Shown here piece by piece: positions 17,656 to 25,891 of a stretch of DNA of 64,000 bases (position 1 is the stretch's first letter; the number at the start of each line of letters is the position of its first letter). Origin of the DNA: Gallionellaceae bacterium (lineage in GTDB: Bacteria > Pseudomonadota > Gammaproteobacteria > Burkholderiales > Gallionellaceae); contig JAUQWW010000036.1 in assembly GCA_030834965.1 (NCBI GenBank), forward strand, positions 17,484 through 81,483, written 5' to 3'. Below the pieces are notes generated by a model. It worked only from the letters and a program-made list of their open reading frames with translations. It searched no databases and had not been told where the DNA came from. Position numbers and translations under genes: made by a program.

Positions 17656-18789
17656 TCACGCATGCATCAAGCCCAGGGTCACGTGCTGAATCACGCGCGC
17701 CTGGTGTTCCTCAAGCCCCAGCCAGAGCGGCAAGCGCAGCAACCTGTCCGACATTTCCAGAGTCACCGCCAAGCCATCCGCAGCGCGCCCATAGCGTTCC
17801 CCGGCAGGTGCGTTGTGCAGCGGCACATAGTGGAACACCGAGTGGATATCATGCTTCTTGAGGTGACCGATCAACTGTGTGCGTGTCGCCAGATCCGGCA
17901 GCAGGATGTAATACATGTGTGCGTTATGCGCGCATTCCTTGGGTATGATAGGGCGGCGCAGCTTGCCTTCTGCCTCCAAAGACTCGAACCATTGGTGATA
18001 AATATTCCAAATCGCGAGTCGGCGTTTAGTAATGGCGTCGGCTTCCTCCATTTGCGCCCAGAGAAACGCTGCGATCAATTCGCCCGGCAGGTAAGATGAC
18101 CCCAAATCGACCCAGGTGTATTTGTCCACTTGGCCACGGAAGAACTGGCTGCGATTTGTACCCTTCTCCCGAATGATCTCCGCGCGCTGCATGATTGCCT
18201 CATCATTTACCAGAAGTGCACCGCCTTCGCCCGAGATCACGTTCTTGGTCTCGTGAAATGAGAGTGCTGAAAACTGGCCAATGGAGCCCAGCGGGCGCCC
18301 CTTGTAAGTCGCCATGATACCTTGGGCGGCATCTTCGATGACCAGCAGATTGTGTTTCTTGGCGATCGCCATGATCGCATCCATCTCGCAGCCCACTCCG
18401 GCATAGTGCACCGGCACGATGGCCCTGGTGCGTTCGGTAACGGCCGCCTCTATCTTTGTCTCATCAATATTGAGTGTGTCAGGCCGAATGTCCACGAATA
18501 CCGGCACGGCTCCGCGCAGCACGAAGGCGTTGGCGGTGGAAACGAAAGTATAAGACGGCATGATCACTTCGTCGCCCGGCTGGATGTCGGCCAGTAGTGC
18601 CGACATCTCCAGTGCCGCAGTGCAGGAGTGGGTAAGAAGCGCTTTCTGCGCACCGGTGCGCGCTTCCAGCCAGGCATGGCACTGCTTGGTAAAGCTTCCG
18701 TCGCCCGCAAGGTGGCCATTGGCGTGCGCCTGGGCGATGTACCACAACTCTTTGCCGGTCATGAATGGCTTATTGAAGGGAATGACCAC
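17656..18789 (-). CDS. DegT/DnrJ/EryC1 sugar aminotransferase (WecE/RffA-like)
   Basis: A 377-residue PLP enzyme closest in motif pattern to dTDP-4-oxo-6-deoxy-D-glucose transaminases: FNKPFMTGKEL at the start, GHLAGDGSFTKQC, and ALSFHETKNVISGEGGALL with the PLP-binding Lys at about 182. The GTG at 18789 is chosen because AGAGGAGC lies four bases upstream; the longer frame to 18897 adds residues unlike the family. It would make a 4-amino-4,6-dideoxyhexose nucleotide sugar. It is the last gene of the minus-strand accessory operon, 43 bp after the acyltransferase. Confidence 0.88.
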   Translation of the reverse strand: MVIPFNKPFMTGKELWYIAQAHANGHLAGDGSFTKQCHAWLEARTGAQKALLTHSCTAALEMSALLADIQPGDEVIMPSYTFVSTANAFVLRGAVPVFVDIRPDTLNIDETKIEAAVTERTRAIVPVHYAGVGCEMDAIMAIAKKHNLLVIEDAAQGIMATYKGRPLGSIGQFSALSFHETKNVISGEGGALLVNDEAIMQRAEIIREKGTNRSQFFRGQVDKYTWVDLGSSYLPGELIAAFLWAQMEEADAITKRRLAIWNIYHQWFESLEAEGKLRRPIIPKECAHNAHMYYILLPDLATRTQLIGHLKKHDIHSVFHYVPLHNAPAGERYGRAADGLAVTLEMSDRLLRLPLWLGLEEHQARVIQHVTLGLMHA

Positions 18790-18832
18790 GATTGCTCCTC
18801 TTGAAATGACTGGGCCGCCGCCCAAGTCTATT

Positions 18833-19882
18833 TTATGCGAACCGATAGAAGACGCGCCTTTCGAGCGCCCTGCAGAGCGCATTACCCGGCTGTTCAATAT
18901 AACGATAGCTCAAGTGCGATATCCAGATGATCGCCATGCCTGCTATCAGCATGGAAAGCGGTCCGGCGAACGCGTTTGGCAATGCAGGATAGAACGGAAC
19001 GAGCGCCAGAATAATTATCGTATGTGACAAGTAGGTCGAGTAGGAAATATTCCCGAGATGATTCAGTGCCTTCTGCCTGGCGAACCACGGCTCCATCAGC
19101 AGGCCCGCCACGACGATCATACCTGCCGCAATGATCCGAACATAAGCATTGTAATAGGATATCAAGATTGCCAGTGCGAAGATCACCATCATGGCCGAAA
19201 TGAGAGGCAGCACCTTGCTGGCATTGGCCGCAGGTAAATGTTTGCGGCATGACGCAATCAGTGCGCCAAGGCCAAATTCCAGCATGACCGGATCGCGTAG
19301 CCAGCTACTGCCCGGCCAATGCCACGGATAAATATAAGTACATGCGATCAGCGCAAACAACAAGGCGGCAAGCCTCACCCTTGCCGGAAAAAACAGGGCC
19401 AGCGCAAAAATCAGGTAAAAGGCAAATTCAAAGAAGAGCGTCCATCCCACTGTAAGCAACGGAAAGTGGTGATCCATGCCATTCGGGTTTGGATGCGGAA
19501 TAAAAAACAGAGACTGAAGCACGTGATCACCAGCTGGACTCACGCTTGAAAAAGCTGTGAGCTGCAGGAGCGCGAGGCTCGCAAGCGCGAGCGTGAAAAA
19601 CCAGTAAGCAGGCACAATGCGAAAGACGCGGCGAAGAAAGAAAGTGACAGGCTTGATGGCGCCGTGAGAGGTGGATGCCATCATAATAAAACCACTAATG
19701 ACGAAAAAAATATCCACCCCAAAATTCCCGCGGTGCGCAAAATACCACCCCACGCCCTCGCCATAAGCCGCTCTCGCACCTGGAATGAGCTGAATAAAAT
19801 GGTGCGCGACAACGAGCCATGCCGCCACAGCGCGCATAGCTTGAATGGAACAAACGGTATTGTTGGGGCTCTCGCTTTTCAT
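18833..19882 (-). CDS. Acyltransferase 3 family membrane protein
   Basis: A 349-residue protein with about ten hydrophobic segments and the family's N-terminal SIQAMRAVAAWLVVAHHF, with paired His, plus GVDIFFVISGFIM. These O-acyltransferases move acetyl or succinyl groups across the membrane onto periplasmic glycan. The ATG at 19882 overlaps the GtrA stop as ATGA; the longer frame to 19999 is not family-like. It probably O-acylates the glycan assembled by this operon. Confidence 0.88.
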   Translation of the reverse strand: MKSESPNNTVCSIQAMRAVAAWLVVAHHFIQLIPGARAAYGEGVGWYFAHRGNFGVDIFFVISGFIMMASTSHGAIKPVTFFLRRVFRIVPAYWFFTLALASLALLQLTAFSSVSPAGDHVLQSLFFIPHPNPNGMDHHFPLLTVGWTLFFEFAFYLIFALALFFPARVRLAALLFALIACTYIYPWHWPGSSWLRDPVMLEFGLGALIASCRKHLPAANASKVLPLISAMMVIFALAILISYYNAYVRIIAAGMIVVAGLLMEPWFARQKALNHLGNISYSTYLSHTIIILALVPFYPALPNAFAGPLSMLIAGMAIIWISHLSYRYIEQPGNALCRALERRVFYRFA

Positions 19883-20277
19883 ACCTGACGCGGCACGCCA
19901 TCTTTCGCAAACACCCAATACTTTTGTAGCAAGAACAGCATGCCCGCCAGAATGAAAATCATCACGCCCTGCACGATCTGGTGGGGCCACTGCGCCCAAT
20001 CTACAAAAATTAGCAGCGCGGCAAGATTCAGCAGGTAACCGAACGCGTACGACGACACGTAGCGGACAAATGGACCGTAAAATGCTCCATCATGGGAAAA
20101 CGTCCAGCGCTTATTAAAAAGAAAAGTCTGTGCCACACCCATGACGTAGAGAAGCGTCATCGCCAGCTTATGCCCCATGCCAGCATAGGTAAGGATGAGA
20201 TAAAGGAGAAATCCAATTGCGTTGGAGACAAGGCCAACGGTCGCATAGCGCATCAACTGTCCCCCAGCTTTTGTCAT
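19879..20277 (-). CDS. GtrA-family membrane protein
   Basis: A 132-residue protein with four hydrophobic helices and the family-typical start LMRYATVGLVSNAIGFLLYL and FLFNKRWTF. GtrA proteins are thought to flip undecaprenyl-phosphate-linked monosaccharides to the periplasm. It overlaps both neighbours by 4 bp. Its pairing with a GtrB/ArnC-like GT2 and a GT-C-like membrane protein in the same operon supports that role. Confidence 0.88.
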   Translation of the reverse strand: MTKAGGQLMRYATVGLVSNAIGFLLYLILTYAGMGHKLAMTLLYVMGVAQTFLFNKRWTFSHDGAFYGPFVRYVSSYAFGYLLNLAALLIFVDWAQWPHQIVQGVMIFILAGMLFLLQKYWVFAKDGVPRQV

Positions 20278-20981
20278 GGCGCAAGCGACCCTTCACGCCA
20301 GCCCCAGATATACCAAGGCGCATCGGGACCAACGTTGAAAAGCAAATCGAGGATTGAAACCCCGTGTTCAAAAGGCGGGAAGCGCTGCGGGTATTCGGGG
20401 TAGCCCGAATAATCTTTCCATGCCAGTTCGATCCCCGCCTCGGTGAAACGTGCTGGCTCGATGTAATCTTTCGCTGCCGGTCCGGAAATATATCGATCCG
20501 TCTCGGCCTTGGTCACCAACTCCATCAGCCGATCAAGTTTCTGCCCACTGAGTCCATATTCGCGCGAGTCACGAAACACCGTCTTGAGATTCAGAAGCTC
20601 TTTCGAGATTGAGCGGATCAGATAATGATTCAGCTCGGAAAGATTGCCCCACTGCCGCCCCAGGTACACTTCCTCAAAGAACGCCTGGTAACGGGCAAAG
20701 TGCGGGCACTTGCCGTAGTAGTGCTGTATCGTCTTCCAGTGTTTCGTCTGCCAGAAGGAATCCTTGATTTCCACCTCACAGATCAGGCGATGGGCATCGG
20801 CACCCACCGGAATCGTGATCCATTCGGCCCCCTTCGGGATCTTGATTTTGTTGCGGTTACGCCAGTCATTTTTGGTGAACTGAAGATCGTCATAAAAGAT
20901 GAACAGATCGGCATCGTGTACAAGGTCGAAGTAGCCTTTCCACGGTATGTAATTGGACTGGAGGATGACAACGGTTCTCAT
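20274..20981 (-). CDS. WbqC family protein
   Basis: A 235-residue protein with the WbqC start RTVVILQSNYIPWKGYFDLV and the conserved FYDDLQFTKNDWRNRNKIK block. WbqC-like proteins occur in O-antigen and amino-sugar clusters; their reaction is not something I can state with confidence. The ATG at 20981 overlaps the NeuD-like stop by 4 bp and gives the normal family length; the longer frame to 21104 does not. Confidence 0.88.
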   Translation of the reverse strand: MRTVVILQSNYIPWKGYFDLVHDADLFIFYDDLQFTKNDWRNRNKIKIPKGAEWITIPVGADAHRLICEVEIKDSFWQTKHWKTIQHYYGKCPHFARYQAFFEEVYLGRQWGNLSELNHYLIRSISKELLNLKTVFRDSREYGLSGQKLDRLMELVTKAETDRYISGPAAKDYIEPARFTEAGIELAWKDYSGYPEYPQRFPPFEHGVSILDLLFNVGPDAPWYIWGWREGSLAP

Positions 20982-21544
20982 TGCGTCTGCCCTGCATAGC
21001 GTGCAAGCATCTTTATGAAGCTCTTTTCGGGAACCTGGCAGTGATCGACAATGACGGCACCCGCACCAATGAAACTGTGTGGTCCAATGTCCACGAAACC
21101 ACAAATAGTGGCGCTGGGCGACACGAATGTATTAACACCGATCTTTGAGTCGTGATTGATGCACGTGTTTGGCCATAGCACCGTGAGGTCACCGATGTCC
21201 GCGCGAACATCCACAATGGCACCAGCCATGACCATGGCACCCTCACCTACGCGGGCAGTGTCCGCCACATAGGCGCGGGGGTGGATGAGCGCAGGAGCGC
21301 GATACCCCGCCGACCGAATCTTTTGCCATGCTGCCCAGCGCGCAGGAATATTTGAGTAGCCAATCGCTACGGCAACACCATACTCCGGCGGCGGATGAGA
21401 TTGGGTAACAGAATCGAGATTACCGAGGATACCGGGGCCGCTGTTGTAGTCGTCAACCATGCCGACCACTTCATGCCCGCAGTGACGGGCAAGTTCTGCT
21501 ACCGTCGCTGCAAATTCCTTTGAGCCATAAATTAGCAGGCGCAT
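20978..21544 (-). CDS. NeuD/PglD-like sugar O/N-acyltransferase
   Basis: A 188-residue protein with an N-terminal Rossmann-like nucleotide-sugar domain (RLLIYGSKEFAATVAELARH) and a C-terminal left-handed beta-helix rich in hexapeptide repeats (residues about 95-180, e.g. VGEGAMVMAGAIVDVRADIG). This architecture is that of NeuD/PglD acetyltransferases, which use acetyl-CoA. With the DegT aminotransferase it could N-acylate the 4-amino group. It starts 6 bp after the GT2 stop. Confidence 0.85.
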   Translation of the reverse strand: MRLLIYGSKEFAATVAELARHCGHEVVGMVDDYNSGPGILGNLDSVTQSHPPPEYGVAVAIGYSNIPARWAAWQKIRSAGYRAPALIHPRAYVADTARVGEGAMVMAGAIVDVRADIGDLTVLWPNTCINHDSKIGVNTFVSPSATICGFVDIGPHSFIGAGAVIVDHCQVPEKSFIKMLARYAGQTQ

Positions 21545-21550
21545 GGAGCC

Positions 21551-22504
21551 CTATCCTTTGGATGACGTACCTGTGGTACGTCCCACCACGAACAGCGGCT
21601 TCTTGGATGACTTGAAGTTCATCCGCCCCAGATACTCGCCAAAAATGCCCAGTACCAGCAGTTGCACCCCTCCAAACAATAGGATGCCTGCCATGATGGA
21701 AGAGTAGCCAGATACTGAGATACCGCCAATAAAGTACCTGCCAACGATGACCGCCAGCCATCCCATACCAATAATGAAGGCGGTGAGCCCAATCCAAGTC
21801 GCAATTCTGAGCGGCAGATCGGAGAAGGTGACAAAAATATTGATGGTGTGGATGATCAGCTTGCGAAAGTTATAGTTACTCTTGCCGTCGGCACGCTGGG
21901 AATGCGGCACTTCCACCGTGGCATAGTTATTAGTCAGCCAGGACAGATAGCCGTCCACAAAAGGAAACGGCGAATCGAACTCAGCCAGCGCTTTCGCAAT
22001 GCCCGATTCGATGACGCGGAACGAGGTGTACTCGTGATTAAGGGTGGGAATAGCCTTGTTAAAGGCATACCTTGCCAATCCCGAAGTGAGGTTACGCCAC
22101 GTAGAATGAGTGCGGTTCCTGAATACGCCGTAGACCAGGGCATAGCCTTCGCGCGCCTTCCCGATTAACTGGAGAATGACCTCGGGCGGATGCTCCAGAT
22201 CATCATCCAGCGTGATGATGTGCTTACCCTGCGCTTTTGAGATTCCGCAAATCGTTGCCGCGTGCTGACCAAAATTGCGTGACAGCTTGATTCCGCGCAC
22301 ATGGGTATCATGTTGAGCGATTGCCTCAATGACCTCCCAGGAGTTATCTCCTCCACAATCTTCCACCAGCAGAATCTCATAATCTTCATTCAATTGCGTC
22401 AACACTTCCGTCAGCCTGCGATGGAGCTCAGGCAGCACCCGTGCAGAGCGATAGACAGGAATGACGACTGAGAGGATCACGTTATCAGGCTTTGCTTGCA
22501 TCAT
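21551..22504 (-). CDS. GT2 polyprenyl-phosphate glycosyltransferase (GtrB/ArnC-like)
   Basis: A 317-residue protein with a DPM1-type GT2 domain (LSVVIPVYRSARVLPELHRR; DDDLEHPPEVI as the metal-binding acidic motif) and two C-terminal membrane helices at about residues 230-290. This topology is that of enzymes that place a sugar on undecaprenyl phosphate. It overlaps the membrane protein gene upstream by 20 bp. It probably charges the lipid carrier that GtrA flips. Confidence 0.88.
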   Translation of the reverse strand: MMQAKPDNVILSVVIPVYRSARVLPELHRRLTEVLTQLNEDYEILLVEDCGGDNSWEVIEAIAQHDTHVRGIKLSRNFGQHAATICGISKAQGKHIITLDDDLEHPPEVILQLIGKAREGYALVYGVFRNRTHSTWRNLTSGLARYAFNKAIPTLNHEYTSFRVIESGIAKALAEFDSPFPFVDGYLSWLTNNYATVEVPHSQRADGKSNYNFRKLIIHTINIFVTFSDLPLRIATWIGLTAFIIGMGWLAVIVGRYFIGGISVSGYSSIMAGILLFGGVQLLVLGIFGEYLGRMNFKSSKKPLFVVGRTTGTSSKG

Positions 22505-23792
22505 GCACCCCCAAACGCATCACCATTCCCGCCATCATCAAGAATAGACCGGGGAAGTACACATAACGCACAGCATAGTTGTTGAAGTACACAGCCCAGA
22601 TGTAGGCTATTCCAGTAACCAAGAGAAACGCAGGGAGATCTGGCTTGCGGCGGTACAGCCAGAACATGGCGGCCAAGAGCGTTGCAGCTTGAACGGGTTT
22701 GAGCAGGAAACCCAGCCCGGCAGATGACAACCAGATGGACGCGCTGATATGCGGCTGAATGGTGTTCATGTCGGCAATCCCGAGATACATGACTTTCCAG
22801 AATTCCGCTCCCTTGCCAAAAGCAAACGGCAGAACCAAGGCTGCATAAGCGGCCAAGGCGATTAGCGCAAGGCGCAGTGTCGCCATCCAGCCCAGATGCG
22901 CTGCCAAGTAGCCACACAGAGGCGGGACTATCCATAAGGCCGGCTGGCGGGTAGCAAGCGCCAGGCCGAACACGATCCCTGCAGCAACATAACGTTCCTT
23001 CACCAGCAAAACCACCATGATTGAAAGCAGCAACCAGTAGGGCCAGACATGGCCATGCACCAGCATTACTGATACCGGCGGAGAAAGCAGGAAGGGGTAG
23101 AGCGTTGCTCCAAGGATTACAGCACGCTTTTCCGGGGCAATCTTTAAGCCGCACTCGAACAGCAATGCGATCAACACAACAGCAATGACATTGAACACAC
23201 GCGTGTCTATGTCCATGAAAACCAATAGGGCGTAGGGTAGCCAGAGTCCGGGAGGATAGCCGAAGGGAGTCTCGGATATCCCTGCAAACATATGGTAAGG
23301 GTTATTCCCGCCGATAAAATCCCGCGCCGCAGCCTCAATGATTTCCAGCATATTGGCGCCGTCCGTGTGGGGAATCTTTGATATAAGAATAAGATTGAGG
23401 ACAAGGCCCGATGCACAGATGAAGTAGATTCCCGCGCGCGCATTCCACCGGGCCAACCCGAAGGATAACAACATTGAAATGGCAACATAGCCCAGCCAAA
23501 CAGGGGTGCTGACGACCTTGCTCAGAAAAAAGTAAGCCGTCATGGCCAGAGTAAGATTGGAGAGCGCAACGCCCAACCAGGCGGGAACAGATTCGCTGAC
23601 CGTGTCGCGCGATGTATATGCAAAATAAGTTAGCCCTGCCAGCGGCAGCAGAAATAACAAGGACCAGACACGAAAATAGCTATCCAAACCAGCTTTGACG
23701 AACAAGTACTGAAAGCCATAACAAAGGCTGATGATGAGGGGGATGCTGTAGAGCGCGATGATAGGCGCGGATATTTTTTTCATATTATTCAA
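22485..23792 (-). CDS. GT-C/GT87-like multi-pass membrane glycosyltransferase
   Basis: A 435-residue protein with about ten to eleven hydrophobic segments. A loop with GGNNPYHMFAGISETPFGYPP (acidic/aromatic, periplasmic) resembles the substrate loop of polyprenyl-phosphate-sugar-dependent GT-C enzymes. It is the first gene of the operon; the start MNNMKK could alternatively be the second Met. It would use the lipid-linked sugar made by the adjacent GT2. Similarity is by architecture, so the assignment is moderate. Confidence 0.6.
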   Translation of the reverse strand: MNNMKKISAPIIALYSIPLIISLCYGFQYLFVKAGLDSYFRVWSLLFLLPLAGLTYFAYTSRDTVSESVPAWLGVALSNLTLAMTAYFFLSKVVSTPVWLGYVAISMLLSFGLARWNARAGIYFICASGLVLNLILISKIPHTDGANMLEIIEAAARDFIGGNNPYHMFAGISETPFGYPPGLWLPYALLVFMDIDTRVFNVIAVVLIALLFECGLKIAPEKRAVILGATLYPFLLSPPVSVMLVHGHVWPYWLLLSIMVVLLVKERYVAAGIVFGLALATRQPALWIVPPLCGYLAAHLGWMATLRLALIALAAYAALVLPFAFGKGAEFWKVMYLGIADMNTIQPHISASIWLSSAGLGFLLKPVQAATLLAAMFWLYRRKPDLPAFLLVTGIAYIWAVYFNNYAVRYVYFPGLFLMMAGMVMRLGVHDASKA

Positions 23793-24572
23793 TCAAGATA
23801 CCAGATTTAGCATTTTCTCATACACGGCTGAGTCCAAGCGATAAATCGTGCATCTGCCCCCCTTTCTCACTCGCTTGAGCCAGCAGACAATGAAAAAACA
23901 CTTTGGCGACTACTAAATCTTGCAAAATATCAAGGTACTGATGAGGCCGTTCAGGAGGTTTCGGAAAGAAAATCATGTTTTGGGCAGCAAGATTGGAAGA
24001 TTGACGCGTGGCCAGGCTGTTAGGTACGCGGCAAGTAACAATATATTACGGGTGCAACATTACAAAGCGGTTTCCCGAAACACAATAAGGAACTTCCTTA
24101 ATATGTTTCAGCGACGGCAAAACTATACTTGTTTAGCGTTTTCTCAAATTATTGAGTTTGCCAAAATACATGACAGCGTGGCTGCAAACAGAGAGCCTCC
24201 CCCTCCCTCGACTGTCCCCCGGCGGGAGAAGCAAGGGTTGGGATGAGAAAAAGCGGTCGCCAACTAATTATGGAAACATCAATAAGTCAACGCTACCATT
24301 GAAGAATGAAATTCCGGGCGAGGGATGGAAAGTAGCGGCAATGTATAATCAGGCCAAATCATCCCGCTATTACAGAGCCGCGCCGCTTTCGCTTACGCAA
24401 TATGCCAGCCGCCAATAATTATCTGATGGACACTTCGAAAAATTTTTTATTCCCGCGAAGGCGGGAATCCAGTTTGTGGATTTTACTGGGCTCCCGCCTT
24501 CGCAGGAGCGACAAGAATGTATTTTTTGATGCGCCCTGATGTGAATCTTGTAAAGATCAGTACAACATCAAC
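23793..24572. other. 780-bp AT-rich divergent intergenic region
   Basis: No ORF here is protein-like. It lies between a minus-strand operon and a plus-strand pair, so it should contain two promoters. About 24188-24247 resembles a fragment of a common dispersed element (cctccccctccctcgac..ggcgggagaagcaaggg), and a palindromic repeat lies at 24449-24510. The rest shows no structure that I can name. Confidence 0.45.
24449..24510. repeat. Double-hairpin dispersed repeat (GAAGGCGGGA type)
   Basis: ATTCCCGC-GAAG-GCGGGAAT (24449-24468) is a perfect 8-bp stem with a 4-nt loop. CTCCCGC-CTTC-GCAGGAG (24491-24508) is a second, nearly perfect hairpin in the opposite phase. Pairs of this kind are a well-known class of short intergenic repeats in proteobacteria. 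Only one copy is present in this window. Confidence 0.6.
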
Positions 24573-25775
24573 ATGCTCGGCTACCTCACGCTTCTTATAA
24601 TTCTGGCTTGGAGCAGTCTGCTCGGTTTTTACGCCAGAGATTTGCGCCGTTGCTGGCGTGAGCCGGTATTGCGCTTTCCGGTCGTGATCTTCGAAAGCGA
24701 TGACTGGGGCGCTGGGCCGCTCGATCAAGCAGCCGCTCTGGAAAATTTGCGCGCAATATTGGCAAGCTGCAAAGACAGGACGGGACGCTCACCGGTCATT
24801 ACCCTCGGTATCATTCTGGCCATTGCCGATACTAAACGCATCAGGGATGGCGGCGGCGCCGAATATTATTCGGCCAGCTTGCTGGAGCGGGTTTATGACC
24901 CATTGCGCGAGGTGATTCATGCGGGAGGCCGGCAAGGCGTATTTGCTCTGCATCTCCATGGCATGGAGCATTACTGGCCGCAAGCGCTGATGCAGGCCGC
25001 AGCAAAGGACACGAATATTCGTGACTGGTTACAGAGCAACGGCATCCCGAGTACGGAATCATTACCCTCGCCGCTTCAATCACGCTGGACAGATGCGAGC
25101 GTATTGCCTTCACGCGCCCTCGACAAGGAGGCTCTGCGCTCCGCCATTTCCGATGAGGCAAATCTGTTCGCCACGTGCTTCAATGCGCGGCCGCGCGTCG
25201 CGGTGGCGACCACTTTCGTCTGGACGGAAGAAATCGAAACCGCATGGGCCAGCGAAGGGATCGATGTTGTTATCACGCCGGGTGCACGAAACACTTGCCG
25301 CGAAGCAACAGGCAAACCCGGCGGCGTGGATAAGCGCATGGTCAACGGTGAATTGAGCAACAGCGGACAACTTTATCTGGTGCGCGACGTTTATTTCGAG
25401 CCATCTCTGGGGCACCTGCCGGAACGGTTGGTGCACGATGCACAACGATGCTCGCACCTGGGGCGGCCATGCCTGGTGGAAATGCATCGTTTCAACTTTA
25501 TTGGCCCACCAGAAAAATGTGCGCTGAATTTTCGCACCTTGAAGGCAGCTCTGGAACAGTTGCAGCGTGCACTTCCGGACATGCGCTTCCTGACCAGCCT
25601 CGAACTGGCAGATGCAATGCGAACAAGAATGCCGGAAATAATAGAGTCAAAGCCGGCCCCACGCATAAGAATCTGGCTACGGCGCATTGAGCAGCTGCGC
25701 GGATTCTCCAAGCTATCCAGATTGAGTGGGCTTGCCGCATCTTTGTGGCTTCTGGGCAAGGCATTGGGCGGATAG
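24573..25775 (+). CDS. ESDDWG-type polysaccharide deacetylase-like protein
   Basis: A 400-residue protein with an N-terminal membrane anchor (residues 1-22). The FESDDWGAG motif at about residue 41 replaces the usual NodB T-F-D-D and is typical of a deviant deacetylase-like group with SDDWG. Other conserved-looking histidines are in LHLHGMEHYWP (about residue 125) and EMHRFNF (about 305). It probably acts on the glycan, but activity is not established. It is followed by a 116-bp gap and then GT4 25892-27037. The start at 24573 has no strong ribosome site. Confidence 0.65.
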   Translation: MLGYLTLLIILAWSSLLGFYARDLRRCWREPVLRFPVVIFESDDWGAGPLDQAAALENLRAILASCKDRTGRSPVITLGIILAIADTKRIRDGGGAEYYSASLLERVYDPLREVIHAGGRQGVFALHLHGMEHYWPQALMQAAAKDTNIRDWLQSNGIPSTESLPSPLQSRWTDASVLPSRALDKEALRSAISDEANLFATCFNARPRVAVATTFVWTEEIETAWASEGIDVVITPGARNTCREATGKPGGVDKRMVNGELSNSGQLYLVRDVYFEPSLGHLPERLVHDAQRCSHLGRPCLVEMHRFNFIGPPEKCALNFRTLKAALEQLQRALPDMRFLTSLELADAMRTRMPEIIESKPAPRIRIWLRRIEQLRGFSKLSRLSGLAASLWLLGKALGG

Positions 25776-25891
25776 CACCACGATCGCTGCACATCGGCTC
25801 AGGCTTATTGCGTACGGAGTTTTATCCTGTAAACTGTTGCGCCAGCCAGTTGCGCTGCCATATTTTTATTCAGCCGATCAACCTCAACATA

